In this document: in pieces, positions 13,031-23,500 of the stretch
Layout: each line of letters starts with the position of its first letter
Numbering within the stretch: the first letter of the stretch is position 1
NCBI GenBank assembly: GCA_026874595.1
Contig: CM049322.1
Coordinates: forward strand, 21,985,400 to 22,049,399
Direction of reading: 5' to 3'
Length of the DNA stretch: 64,000 nucleotides
Source of the DNA: Sipunculus nudus
Lineage: Eukaryota > Annelida > Sipuncula > Golfingiida > Sipunculidae
Position numbers and translations under genes: made by a program
The notes under the pieces: generated by a model
The model's input: the letters and a program-made list of their open reading frames with translations, nothing else
What the model was told of the DNA's origin: nothing
Database searches by the model: none

Positions 13031-14213
13031 TTTTAAAACTAGAATACGGGTAACCGACAAGTGACTACATGTATCTGCCAAAATCGGATAGTGAGGCATG
13101 GATTGAGTGGCAAGGGGAAATAGAGTGAGGTATGATGCATATCAGCATGGATGTCTGCAGCCTAAATGTGTATGTAGGTTGTGCCACCTACCACAAATCC
13201 AGAAAGCTGTCCAAGTTGTATACACCTGCAAAATTTTAGGCAGAAAAGTCAAACCACTACATGTATATGAGCGATTTTTGCCCATGGCAGACAAACAGAC
13301 AAACACTGTGCAAAAATCTTTGCAGGTAACCCCTCCAGTTTTGTGTATGATAAAGACCTATGTGAGATCTAAACACATGCACAATTTTGGCCCAATCGGT
13401 CAAATGGTTCCTTAGATATGAGCTTGGATGTGTGCAGCGTTAACTAGAATGTAGGTGGCGCCACCTGTCATAAAATCAAGAAAGCTGTCCACGATGTATA
13501 AACTTGCAAAATTTTAGGCAGTTATGTCGAACCACTACAGAGAAATGAGTGATTTTAGGCCACGGCAGACTAACAGACAGACGCTGTGCAAACATTGTTA
13601 CAGGTGGCGCCACCATTTTTTGTGTATGTTACAGAGCTATCAAAGGGCTACATTTGTATAAATTTTATTTCCTGATCGGTCAAACGTTCCCAAGATATAA
13701 GCTTGGATGTCATCAGCGTGAACGTGAACGTAGGTGGCGCCACCTGTCATAAAATCAAGAAAGCTATCCTGGATGTATACGCATGACGAATTTCAGGTGA
13801 ATTAGTCAATTCACTGCAGACATATGAGTGATTTTAACCCAAGGCAGATGAACAGATGGACACTGTGCAAACATGGTTACAGGTGGCGCCACCATTTTTT
13901 GTGTATGTTATAAAGCAATCCAAGGGCTACATTTGTATCAATTTTATTTCCTGATCGGTCAAACGGTTCCCGAGATATGAGGGTTTATGAGTGGAAACAG
14001 ACCCACAAATGGACACTGGATAGAGAGGAAAGGTCAGAGGTCAACGCAAATTGGTTAGGCACCAGTTCACATGTGACCCGATAATAGGTGTAAGTTTGGG
14101 AAAAATCGGTCCATTAGTCTCCGAGGAGCTCTCTGGAAACGAACGCCGCCGCGGTGGAGGAACTCGGTCAAAAACATAGTATCCGCAAAACTTCGTTTTG
14201 GCGGATACAAAAA
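13031..14213 (+). repeat. Tandem repeat of about 280 bp with GGTGGCGCCACC palindromes
   Basis: The 12-bp palindrome GGTGGCGCCACC, or a one-base variant, recurs twice per period, at intervals of about 140 bp. Copies begin near 13171, 13451 and 13731. Between palindromes are stretches such as CATAAAATCAAGAAAGCTGT and GATCGGTCAAACGGTTCC. The block ends in a strong hairpin near 14183-14211 (TATCCGCAAAAC, TTC, GTTTTGGCGGATA). The same repeat recurs at 24,928-26,400 and, degenerate, at 42,780-43,502. Confidence 0.85.
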
Positions 14214-15840
14214 TACAGGTGGCTCCACCAGTCTGCAGAAACTAATAAAAACACTTAATGGTCAATATCCATGCAAAAAAATCATGGTGATCTCTGCATT
14301 AGTTGTTCAGATACTTCAGTTTTTGTATCAAATTGTCCATTATTCTGAGGGATACTTCGGAGTCCTATAGCTTGAAGGATATGGGTAACAGAGACCTAAT
14401 TTCAAGTTTCCACAGGCACCTTTCATGGGCCTCCTTGCATGACAAGAATGAAGATTCTAGGTCCAGTTGTTGCGATTTGTACCCTGTTGACAGATAACCA
14501 CATCTTTAAAGGTCTCAAAAAAAAAGAAAAAAAATTCGTAAAAATTTGAAAAAAAAATAGAGGTGGCACACCCAGTCTGCAGAAACTGATGGAACAGCTC
14601 ATGATCAATATGTATGCCGAAAATCATGACCATCAGTGTTGTAGTTATTGAAATACTGCAGTTTTGGTATCAAATTTTCCATTATTCCTGGGGGGGGGGG
14701 TATTTTGGACCCATACAGCTTAAAGAATATGGGTAACAGAGACCTAATTTCAAGTTTCCATGGAGACTTTTCATGGGTCTCCCTGTGTGTCAAGAATGAA
14801 GATTCTTGGTCCAGTTTTTATGATTTGTGCCCTGTTAACAGATGTTCATATCTTTAAAGGTCTCAAAAATACAGAAAAATTTCGTAAAAAAAAACCGAAC
14901 AAATACAGGTGGTGCCACCAGTCTGCAGAAACTTATGAAACACTCCATGATCAATATCCATGCAAACAATTATGGTTATCTCTGCATTAATTGTTCAGAT
15001 ACTTTAGCTTTTGTATCAAATTTTCCATTATTCTGAGCTGTACTTTGGAGTGCCATAGCTCAAAGGATATGGGTAACAGAGACCAAATTTCAGGTTTCCA
15101 TGGAGACTTATCATGGGTCTCCCTGTGTGTCAAGAACGAAGATTCTAGGTCCAGTCGTTACGATTTGTACCCTGTTGACAGATAACTACATCCTTAAAGG
15201 TCTCAAAAATGGAGAAAACAATTTGTGAACATTGAAAAATACAGGTGGCGCCACCAGTCTGCACAAACTGATGAAACATCTCATGATCAATATGTATGTC
15301 GAAAATCATGACCATCAGTGATGTAGTTAATGAGATATTGAAGTTTTTGTATGAAATTTTTGACTATTCTGGGGGGTAATTTTGGGCCCCATAGCTCGAA
15401 GGATATGGGTAACAGAGACCTAATTTCTGGTTTCCATGAAGACTTTTCATAGGTCTCTGAGTGTGTCGAAAATGAAGATTCTAGGTCCAGTCGTTACGAT
15501 TTGTGCCACGCTAACAGATGACAGCATCCTCAAAGGTCTCAAAAATAGAGGAAAAAATCGTAAAAAATCAAACAGTACAGGTGGCGCCACCAGTCTGCAG
15601 GAACTGATCGAACATCTCATGATCAATATGTATGCCAAAAATGAAGACCATCAGTGATGTAGTTATTGAAATATTGAAGTTTTTGTATGAAATTTTTACT
15701 ATTCTGGGGGGTACTTTGGGGCCCCATAGCTCAAAGGATATGGGTAACAGAGACCTAATTTCTGGTTTCCAAGGAGATTTTTTATGGACCTCTCAGAATC
15801 CCAAGTTACAAGGTTCTAGGTCCAGCAGTTACGATTTGTG
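14214..15840 (+). repeat. Five tandem copies of a 335-346 bp repeat
   Basis: Copies start at about 14216, 14562, 14906, 15241 and 15578, each with a form of ACAGGTGGCGCCACCAGTCT. Each copy continues with a conserved order: ATGATCAATATG, GTAGTTATTGAAATA, TCTGGGGGGTACTTTGG, AAGGATATGGGTAACAGAGA, GATTCTAGGTCCAG, ACGATTTGTGCC. Short open frames here are shared between copies and are not genes. Single copies occur in the elements at 37.3-37.9 kb and 47.34-47.73 kb. Confidence 0.9.
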
Positions 15841-15930
15841 CCTGGTTAACGGACGGACAGACGGACAGACGGACGACGGACAAAGAGTGATCGCTATAGC
15901 TCAGATGACTTTCAGTCAGCTGAGCTAAAA

Positions 15931-16298
15931 AACTGACACAAATATTGATTGAATGATAAGCAGTCACATGACGGTTAGCTTAAAAACTGAACCTGACATA
16001 AATCTGTAAACAACAGATCTTATCAGTAATAACTTACACACCTAAAGGCAAGATGCCAGTAGACTAGTTCCACACGTCTGTTTTAAGTACAAACCCTATA
16101 ATCACAGCTCGCGTCTAATCTATGACCTGTATATAATCATAATAACCATAACCACTGACTTCATTTACATCAAAGTTAAAATATTAAAGACATTATCATT
16201 CTATAAAATGATAGACATTAATGTGCAAGAGCAGGCTTTTCTTGTAACCTTTTTAAATTCCCCACGTGTAAGTTGTACATGGACAAAATTAATGTAAT
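15931..16298. repeat. Segmental duplication copy 1, right part
   Basis: This resumes after element B and aligns with 19,731-20,118. Anchors include AACTGACA, GCATGAC/CACATGAC, CACGCGTCTGTTT versus CACACGTCTGTTTT, CACAGCTCG and TGTAACCTTTTTAAATTC. Confidence 0.85.
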
Positions 16299-16359
16299 AT
16301 ATATTTATTTTACATGAATTGTACAAATAAATATTATAACTAATCAAGGCTCTCTCCAC

Positions 16360-16530
16360 AGCTCAGTTGATGGCATTCAGTAGTCTGCAGGGGTGGAGGA
16401 AACCGGAGAATCCGGAGAAAACCACCGGGTACTACAACCCATTCTCATAGCCATACTGGGGATCGAACCCGGTTCGCCAGTGGAGACAGCCGAGGGTTTT
16501 CCCCTCAACTGTCCAGGCCTCATTATATAT
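16360..16530 (-). repeat. tRNA-like SINE fragment
   Basis: On the minus strand the segment contains GGGTTCGATCCCC, a good RNA polymerase III B box, within CGAACCGGGTTCGATCCCC. Bivalve-type tRNA-derived SINEs carry this box. I cannot place both ends or a target-site duplication. A long TA run follows directly at 16,541. Confidence 0.5.
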
Positions 16531-16535
16531 ATATG

Positions 16536-16540
<5 letters not shown>

Positions 16541-16607
<67 letters not shown>
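16541..16607. repeat. (TA)n
   Basis: An uninterrupted TA run next to the SINE fragment. Confidence 0.95.
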
Positions 16608-16611
<4 letters not shown>

Positions 16612-16959
16612 TTAATATATTAAATGAAATAAAATAATTTAAAAAATTGGAATTGTACATCTTCAAGTGAGCATTAACTAAATCTAATAAGTATATATTG
16701 TAGTTTGTAATATATACCTGAAACCAAATAATCATCCAATAATGGGGAAAAAGGTGATGGCCTAAGAGTTATACCAAAAGATATATCTGATAAACAAAAA
16801 AACGTGTTCATGTATTTACTAATCAGAAATTCTTAAAACAGTTTAAATATATGGACAAATGAGCTTCAGATTTAATTCCAGGAAAGTTTGCCCAAATTCT
16901 TGATTGAGTGTACCAGTGGTATGCATGGCAAGAGATATTAATGGAATGTGTACCCTAAT

Positions 16960-17817
16960 CATTTTAACTTCTTATGACACAATGCTAATCCATCATGTAG
17001 CAAAAGTAACGAATAATATTGAATTAAATAAGGACAATTATAACATTCATCTAGTTAATGAATCCTGTCTGGGGAGGGGGGATGCAGAGGGCATGCCAAG
17101 CTACGCTGGACCAAGTTAACACTGGTTAACCTGGCTAAGCTGAGCTGCCTGGAGCGTGGGGTTATTACATAAATTAGGTGAGGGCTCCATCACCCACTAC
17201 ACCCCGCTGTTAAAAAGGGCTGGCCTGAGGTAATCAATACTTGATATGGTGTCTAAAATTGAATAAAAGCTACTCTTTTAAATCAATTCTTTAGAAATTT
17301 CAGATTTTAAAAGATGAAATCCTCATACATACATGCTGTGAAAATTAAATCAACAGTGCTTACAGGGAAAAAAAACATGCCGTGGCCAATTTTGGCCAAA
17401 TTTAAGATATTTATTTGTTATTTAAGCTAATAACTTAAACAATTTCGAAATTCAGATCTTACTTCAGGAAATTAAGCAACTTACCTAATTTCAGGCATGT
17501 ATATAGCAATGTATAGAGGAATATGTATATTGAATATAATAAAAGTCAGGCCAGTGGTTTTGATATTAATCAGTCTTGATGTGTAACAAAAGGTTTTTAA
17601 TGGAAAATTGAGGTTTATCCTTCAGATCTCGAAGGAACGAAGTCCTATAATCACCCAAGTTTCGGTATGGTAGGAAATGTTGGGGGCATCTAACTGTATG
17701 CCGAATTTAATAATCGTAGGTCCAAAGGTTTCAAAACGTAGCCTGAGAACGCACGGCCCGACGAACGGACAAAGGACCATGACTAAAGCTCATTTGACTT
17801 ATCGTCAGCTGAGCTAA
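16960..17817 (+). mobile_element. Element C: 3' portion, 'family 3' core
   Basis: This ends with the shared 3' hairpin (CTCATTTGACTTATCGTCAGCTGAG, then CTAAAA). Upstream it carries the family-3 core: TATAACATTCATCTAGTTAA, a G-rich run, GACATGGTGTC-like sequence, and TCGAAGGAACGAAGTCCTAT before ACGGCCCGACGAACGGAC. The same core occurs at 20.7-23.6, 31.7-33.3 and 48.5-50.2 kb. Its 5' end is not visible. Confidence 0.65.
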
Positions 17818-18731
17818 AATAGCATTTTTAAACATGTATCTGGACATCAGGATCAGGTCAGTATTGACCCACTGTGTTGTGTGGATGAGGCACACGGTTC
17901 TCTCGCAGACATGTCATTATTATATGGTTAATTAATCATGAATTTGTATTTGATGATGAGACGAATGGGCATCGCGCTGACAATCACAAGTGAAACCTGT
18001 TATGATTTGATTGAAGCTTAAAGGAAGCACCCACATGACACATACGACCGTGAAGGATTCAAATCCGGACTTACTTTCTTACCACGTTTTTAGGAACTTT
18101 GGGATATGGAATAGGATTAGTTTCTCTGAGGAAAGGAGAGCACTGTCATATATAATTAAAACATTAATGTGTGTGCGACCTACCAACAGAAGATTATCAA
18201 AAAGACTATATACCAAACTTTAGGTCTGAATCAGGAGATTTATAAACTAAAAATAAACAGTATGTTCAAACTAACTAAAAATTATTATGGTAACCTCAAA
18301 TTTGCATATTTTTAAAATAAATTTTTATTGTCACTCGCACTTGGAATCGGGTTCTAGATGGCGCGGACTCGAGGTGGACTTGAAATTCGAGGACATTAGA
18401 ATTTTTACTTTCCACTGGTTGTTAAGGTCCTAGCAACACACGATAACCTGCGTCTACTGGTACCCTTTAAAAAGGTCGCCGGGTTGCAGGACATAAGTTA
18501 CATCGATACCAGAAAGAATGACATCGATGCTGTAATGAATTTGGCAGTGTCAAAGATACAGATATAATGTTTAAAAATACTAATAAGGGATTGACTGATC
18601 ATGGCAGATGAACATAAACAAGGTTTTAGGTCAGTAGATGAACCTGATGCAATTACAGTTAAAACAACGTATTTGGCAGTTTCAAATTTTCAGCCAAGCT
18701 GAAGAAAAGAAAATACAGACGGGTACTTTAT

Positions 18732-20118
18732 TCACAACCAAACACTCAGTGTAAAGACTAGTGTTGTTAAAAACAATTTTATTTGTCATGGATAGGCTGT
18801 ATCACGTGACATTACAGTAGGCTGTCTGAAGAGTGCCTGTACTAAAACACAACATAGAAAGGAAGGATTACATTAGACACAGAAATATTTCACAAGGACG
18901 AGAGAAATCTAAATCCCTGGGATTTTTTTCTGCAGGAGATTACATGTGGTTTGTCACATTCACTAATGATAATAAGGAATGTATACTCAATCATAGTAAA
19001 AATGTTGGATTATTGCACATCAATAAGATATAAAGCTTCATGAGCAAACTGTTTGATCCCCATTTGAAACTAGTATATGATGTAACACCTTAATAGCTAT
19101 TTAGAGGTATATCAACATTTGCAATAATACATGTATTATCTCAAGCTATAATTTCATTTTGAATGAATACAGTTTCCCGGCAAAACCACCCCTGCACACA
19201 GATTCTCTTTTCCTAAATCTTGGACCGGCCCCTGCAAGAAATATTGAATTTCAATAAGATGATGCGCATGCAGGTAAACTCGATACAAGTTTTACATGAG
19301 AACATATCTGCACTGGTGGCCACTATACAGCCACACCACGGCATAATCTGGTACACGTCCATATATACTTGGGTATAATTATCAGTTATAAAATTATAAA
19401 CTGTGTATTGTCAATGAAAATATAAACGGTCTTCTATTTTCATTTGCTTTATACAGTAAGGAACGATGGTTTTTGCTTCCCATATCTTCATGAATCCCCG
19501 AGATCTCACGTTCATGACCCGCGGTCGCTTTAATCCGGTCCTGACTAACAGATGTGACTGACGCACCCGACCTGAATCAGTACCAATAGTCGCCAATAGA
19601 TGTCACAATTGTGGTGGGGGAAAAGCCCTATCAAGATGGGCGGGAGACCGGTGTGGGAGCATTTGTAATACTCCAATAAATACGGCTAATCTGCCGCATG
19701 TACCACTGACTTGTCGTGTACTCTCGTACAACTGACAGAAAGACTGATTAATCATTAGCAAATAGTCGCATGACTAAACATGTTATAAATCTGTTATCAC
19801 TGGATCTTATCAATAATAACACACCCAGGCAATCGCAAGATACCAGTGGACTGATTCCACGCGTCTGTTTAAGTACAAAACCCCGCATCACAGCTCGAGT
19901 CTTATCTATAACCTCTGATCCTCCAACATTGTAAAATCTAACCCTTACCCTGCAGTCATGTGCCTATACATCATCACAATAACCACAACCGATGAGTGTA
20001 CATTTACATCATAAGTAAAATATTAATTACATTATCAACCTTTGCTTTTACAGTTAGACATTACCTGTAACCTTTTTAAATTCTCCATATGTAAGTTGTA
20101 TATGGACATAATTACTGT
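18732..20118. repeat. Segmental duplication copy 2 (carries the empty site)
   Basis: This is the uninterrupted partner of 11,681-12,859 plus 15,931-16,298. At 19,721-19,740 the sequence CTCTCGTACAACTGACAG runs straight across the point where copy 1 holds 3.07 kb of element B. Confidence 0.85.
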
Positions 20119-20371
20119 AGTTCTGCCTGAGACAATATTGGTGATTAATATTTTAATGAGGGAATATTGTGCACTTGTGAAAAGAAATGGATAATCAAAT
20201 GGTCACATGACCTCATAATAAGGGCCTGTGGCCTGCAAGTTCATGTATATTACATCATCATCAGACATAACCATAATATGGGTTCAAAGTGGGCTATCAC
20301 TGCTTTACATCATGGCTCATCGTACTATCATCTCCACTACATTATTGTATAACAAATCAGACATGTTGTGC

Positions 20372-20508
20372 TGGTATATTTTCAAGTTTTTTTATCATGT
20401 GTAATTTTAGTTGGTCAATATTAATTTTTATTTTTTATCATGTTTTGTTCTAGTTGGTCCACATTACTTTTCTATTTTTTTATCATGTGAGGTTCTAGTT
20501 GGTCCACG
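20372..20508. repeat. Three copies of about 45 bp at the end of exon 8
   Basis: On the minus strand, GACCAACTAGAACNNNACAT followed by GATAAAAAA occurs three times at about 45-bp spacing. The first copy codes for the C-terminus of the CRAL-TRIO protein; the other two lie after the stop. The second provides an AATAAA. Confidence 0.85.
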
Positions 20509-20599
20509 CTAATGTAGTTCTGTATGTCTGCTTTCTTGACAAACACAATCTTATCACGCTGCTCCTGGTCCAGCCAACCCTTAATGATCTTCCATATTG
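20472..20599 (-). CDS. CRAL-TRIO gene exon 8 (terminal coding exon)
   Basis: The acceptor is TTTGTTTCAG. The exon encodes AIWKIIKGWLDQEQRDK, then KIVFVKKADIQNYISVDQ, LEPHMIKK and TAG. Human MOSPD2 reads on from 'LPPHMGG' at the same point. Here the Met is followed by ATAAAAAAATAG. If this was once a donor (ATG|GTAAA), the change of G to A would create the stop. The end of the exon is repeated twice more downstream, and the middle copy contains an AATAAA on the minus strand (plus positions 20427-20432). Confidence 0.75.
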
Positions 20600-23500
20600 C
20601 TGAAACAAATACAAATCAATGTCAATCACAGTACAAACTGAGAGCAAACACAAAGTAACCCTACAGTTAAGGGCGAGCACACCTGCTGTCAACATAAAGC
20701 AAAGCCACTGTCAGCACATAAAACAAGGGACCCATGGGTCACGGCGCTCAGCTGATCGTGATTGTACTATAAATGTTTCTCCACTGTGATACTATATCGA
20801 GTCGATAAAGCTTATGAATATCATGTACATGTTGGGCTATTATAAAGGAATGTAATGTAATATGTGAGTAAATGATAAATGAAATTACCTGACTGATGGA
20901 TTAATAGAGTCAAATAAAGTGGTTTATTTTTTATTTATTTAGGAGGGGTTGAAAATTGTGATATATTTGAGCAAATATGAATGCAATGACAGCAGTAATA
21001 AGCAGTAGTAGATGATAAGGCTATTTGTTGAAGGATCTAAAGTGTATGGTAGTCTGCAAGCGTTCAATTTGACAGATATGATGTTATGATTAACTATGCT
21101 GATGAAGTGATTTATGAATATGTGACTGTATGACACAATATCTCTTTAGTCTTGACAAGGTACATTATTGTGATGCCCACTATGTCTACATATTACACAA
21201 TATTGACATAATTTCTGGCATGTACATAGGTACCTATGGACGAATAGTTATACAAAATATTAAAGTATGAATATATCTGATTCATCTTGTTCTTGCTTAC
21301 TGAGGCTGACTTTGGGATGGGGTTCGGAGAAGGGAAAAGTGAGGGCAGCACGAAGGTGGATGCAGAATGGACTTATACCTTTATTTCACTTTCAAGAGAA
21401 TAATGCATTTAAGTTTATATATAATCCTATTTTTTTAAGCAGATCCACTTTTTCCATTAAGAAGTTTTTATCTGTATCATTTTTTTATTTACAGGTTTAT
21501 AAATTTTTAATTAAAAAACCTGAAAATATAAGTTAAAATATTAGAATTGTTGCAAAAGTTGCAATCATTATATATACAGAGTAAAAAACATTGGGTCATA
21601 TTATGCATACACATATATTTTATTATTTTTAAATCATAAATGTTTTAACTGATTTTAAAAGAAAATAATGCCACAACATGGCATCTACAAGAATATTCCT
21701 TGAATCACTATTAAAAAGTTTTGCATATTGGAGTTTTCAGGACATGCTTAATTTTATTCACCAAAATAAAATAAAAGTAAATTTGACAAAATAAAACATC
21801 TTTTCAAATAAAGTATACACACTGTTGGTTGAATGAGGGACAAACAATATCATTGTGCTAATTACTATCCCTGTTTTAATTAATTACTGGAATTAATAGT
21901 CAATTTCACACCTGGTGAAGTTTTTACTCTTCTGAAGTAAGGAATTACTTATCTCATGAACATCCAGACTTTCACAGCAATACACCACTTTGTGGACACA
22001 ATTAAATGTACACTTTAATCATTGTAACCCTGGTGTTTCAATACAAAATCTAAAATGTAGCATGTCCAAGAATAAAATAAAATACAGAAAAATTATAACA
22101 TTCATCTAGTTTATGCACCAGCTGGGGGGGGGATGAGTGCAGGGCGAGGGGAAACCTGCTAGTAGTGGCCAAGCTGGGCCAAGGTAAGCTGCCTGGGGTG
22201 GGTTACATAATGCAAGTGAAGGCTGTACTACTAGGTGGGCTAGATGTAAACAACACTTGACATGGTGTGTGAAAACATGAATAAAAGCTATTCATTCCAA
22301 TCAATTTCTTTTGAAAGTTCAGATTTTAAAAGATTAAATCCTTATGCATATATGCTGGGAAAATTAAATCAACAGTGCCAAAGTTGGACAAAATTTAAGG
22401 TATTGTTTTTTATTTATGCTAATAACTTGAAAAATTTGCAAAATTCAGATCTAATTTTGGGTAAACAATTGAATTTTGATTAAATAAAGTTATATTCCTG
22501 AAAAAAGGTCTCTAGGTTCAGCAATTCTCATGTGAGTAAATATATTTCCTGATTTTTTAAAAAATTGCATTATGTTTTGGCCCATAACTTCAAAATAATA
22601 TTCAATACTCACCTAATTTTTGGTATGTTCATAGAAAATGTATAAAAGAATGTGAATACTAAATACGATCAAAAACAGATCAGTGGTTTTGATATTAGGC
22701 TGCCTTGAAGTGTAACAATGGCTTTTTTTTATGGAAAAAAAGTTTTTTTCCTTAATATCTAGAAGGAACAAAGTCCTATTGACCCAATTTTCGGTATGGT
22801 AGGAGATTTTGGGGACATCTAAAATTATGTCAACAGCCTGGGGAGCATAGAGACAATGTAAGACAATGCTTGACAATGTAAGGGAATACAACAAGAGCCT
22901 CCAAAAAAATTCAATAACTAGCCTAATTTTGCAGCTTTTATTTTCAAATTTCAGATTTTAACAGATTAAATCCTTATGTATACATGGTGTGAAAATTAAA
23001 TCCACAGTACTTACAGGAAAAAAACGTGCCATGGCCAAAGTTGGGCAAAATTTAAGGTACCAATTTTATAAAATTTAACAGATTTTGATCTAATTTTTGG
23101 TATACAATTAAATTTTGATTAATTAAAGTTGTATTACTGGAAAAAAGTCCCTACCTTTAACACTGTGGGTCTTAAGTGACAAAATATCTTCCTGATTTTT
23201 TTACAAAGTGCATTATGTTTGGGCCAATAACTTTTTTAAATTATATAATACTGACTTAATATCTGGCATGTACATAGGAACTATATAGAGGAATATTTAT
23301 GGTAAATATGAAGAAAACCAGATGAGTGGTTTTCATATTAGGCAGTCCTGAAGTGTGAAAATAGATTTCTAATAAAAAATTGAGGTTTCTCCTTAATATC
23401 TCAAAGGAACGAAGTCCTATTGACCCAATTTTTGGCATGGTAGGAGATTATGGGGACATCTAACTGTATGCCGAAATTCAGATTCGTAGGTCCAACGGTG

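Larger units (their letters stand above)
12860..15930 (+). mobile_element. 3.07-kb non-autonomous element B, Helentron-associated (HINE/pearl) type
   Basis: The 5' end is GTGACCCATGGGTCATGACG, whose GACCCATGGGTC (12862-12873) is a perfect palindrome, followed by GCTCAGCTGAC. The 3' end is an imperfect hairpin, AGCTCAGATGACT/AGTCAGCTGAGCT, then AAAA. GCTCAGCTGAC and GTCAGCTGAGC form an 11-bp subterminal inverted repeat. The core holds about 280-bp repeats (13031-14213), then about 340-bp repeats (14214-15840), then a GGACGGAC-rich stretch. No protein-coding frame of note exists. Comparison with the empty paralogous site at 19,720-19,740 supports both ends to within a few bases and shows no target-site duplication. 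Insertion at AA (TT on the other strand) is what Helentron-type elements do; the class name is inference. Confidence 0.75.

Noticed and set aside
14303-15928. Several plus-strand frames sharing KDMGNRDLISxFHGD-type peptides
   Set aside because: The shared peptides are the same part of each 340-bp tandem unit. Frames break between units and no protein family is recognised.
20372-20508. U12-type AT-AC intron starting at ATAAAA after exon 8
   Set aside because: The U12 5' site needs ATATCCTT, which is absent.
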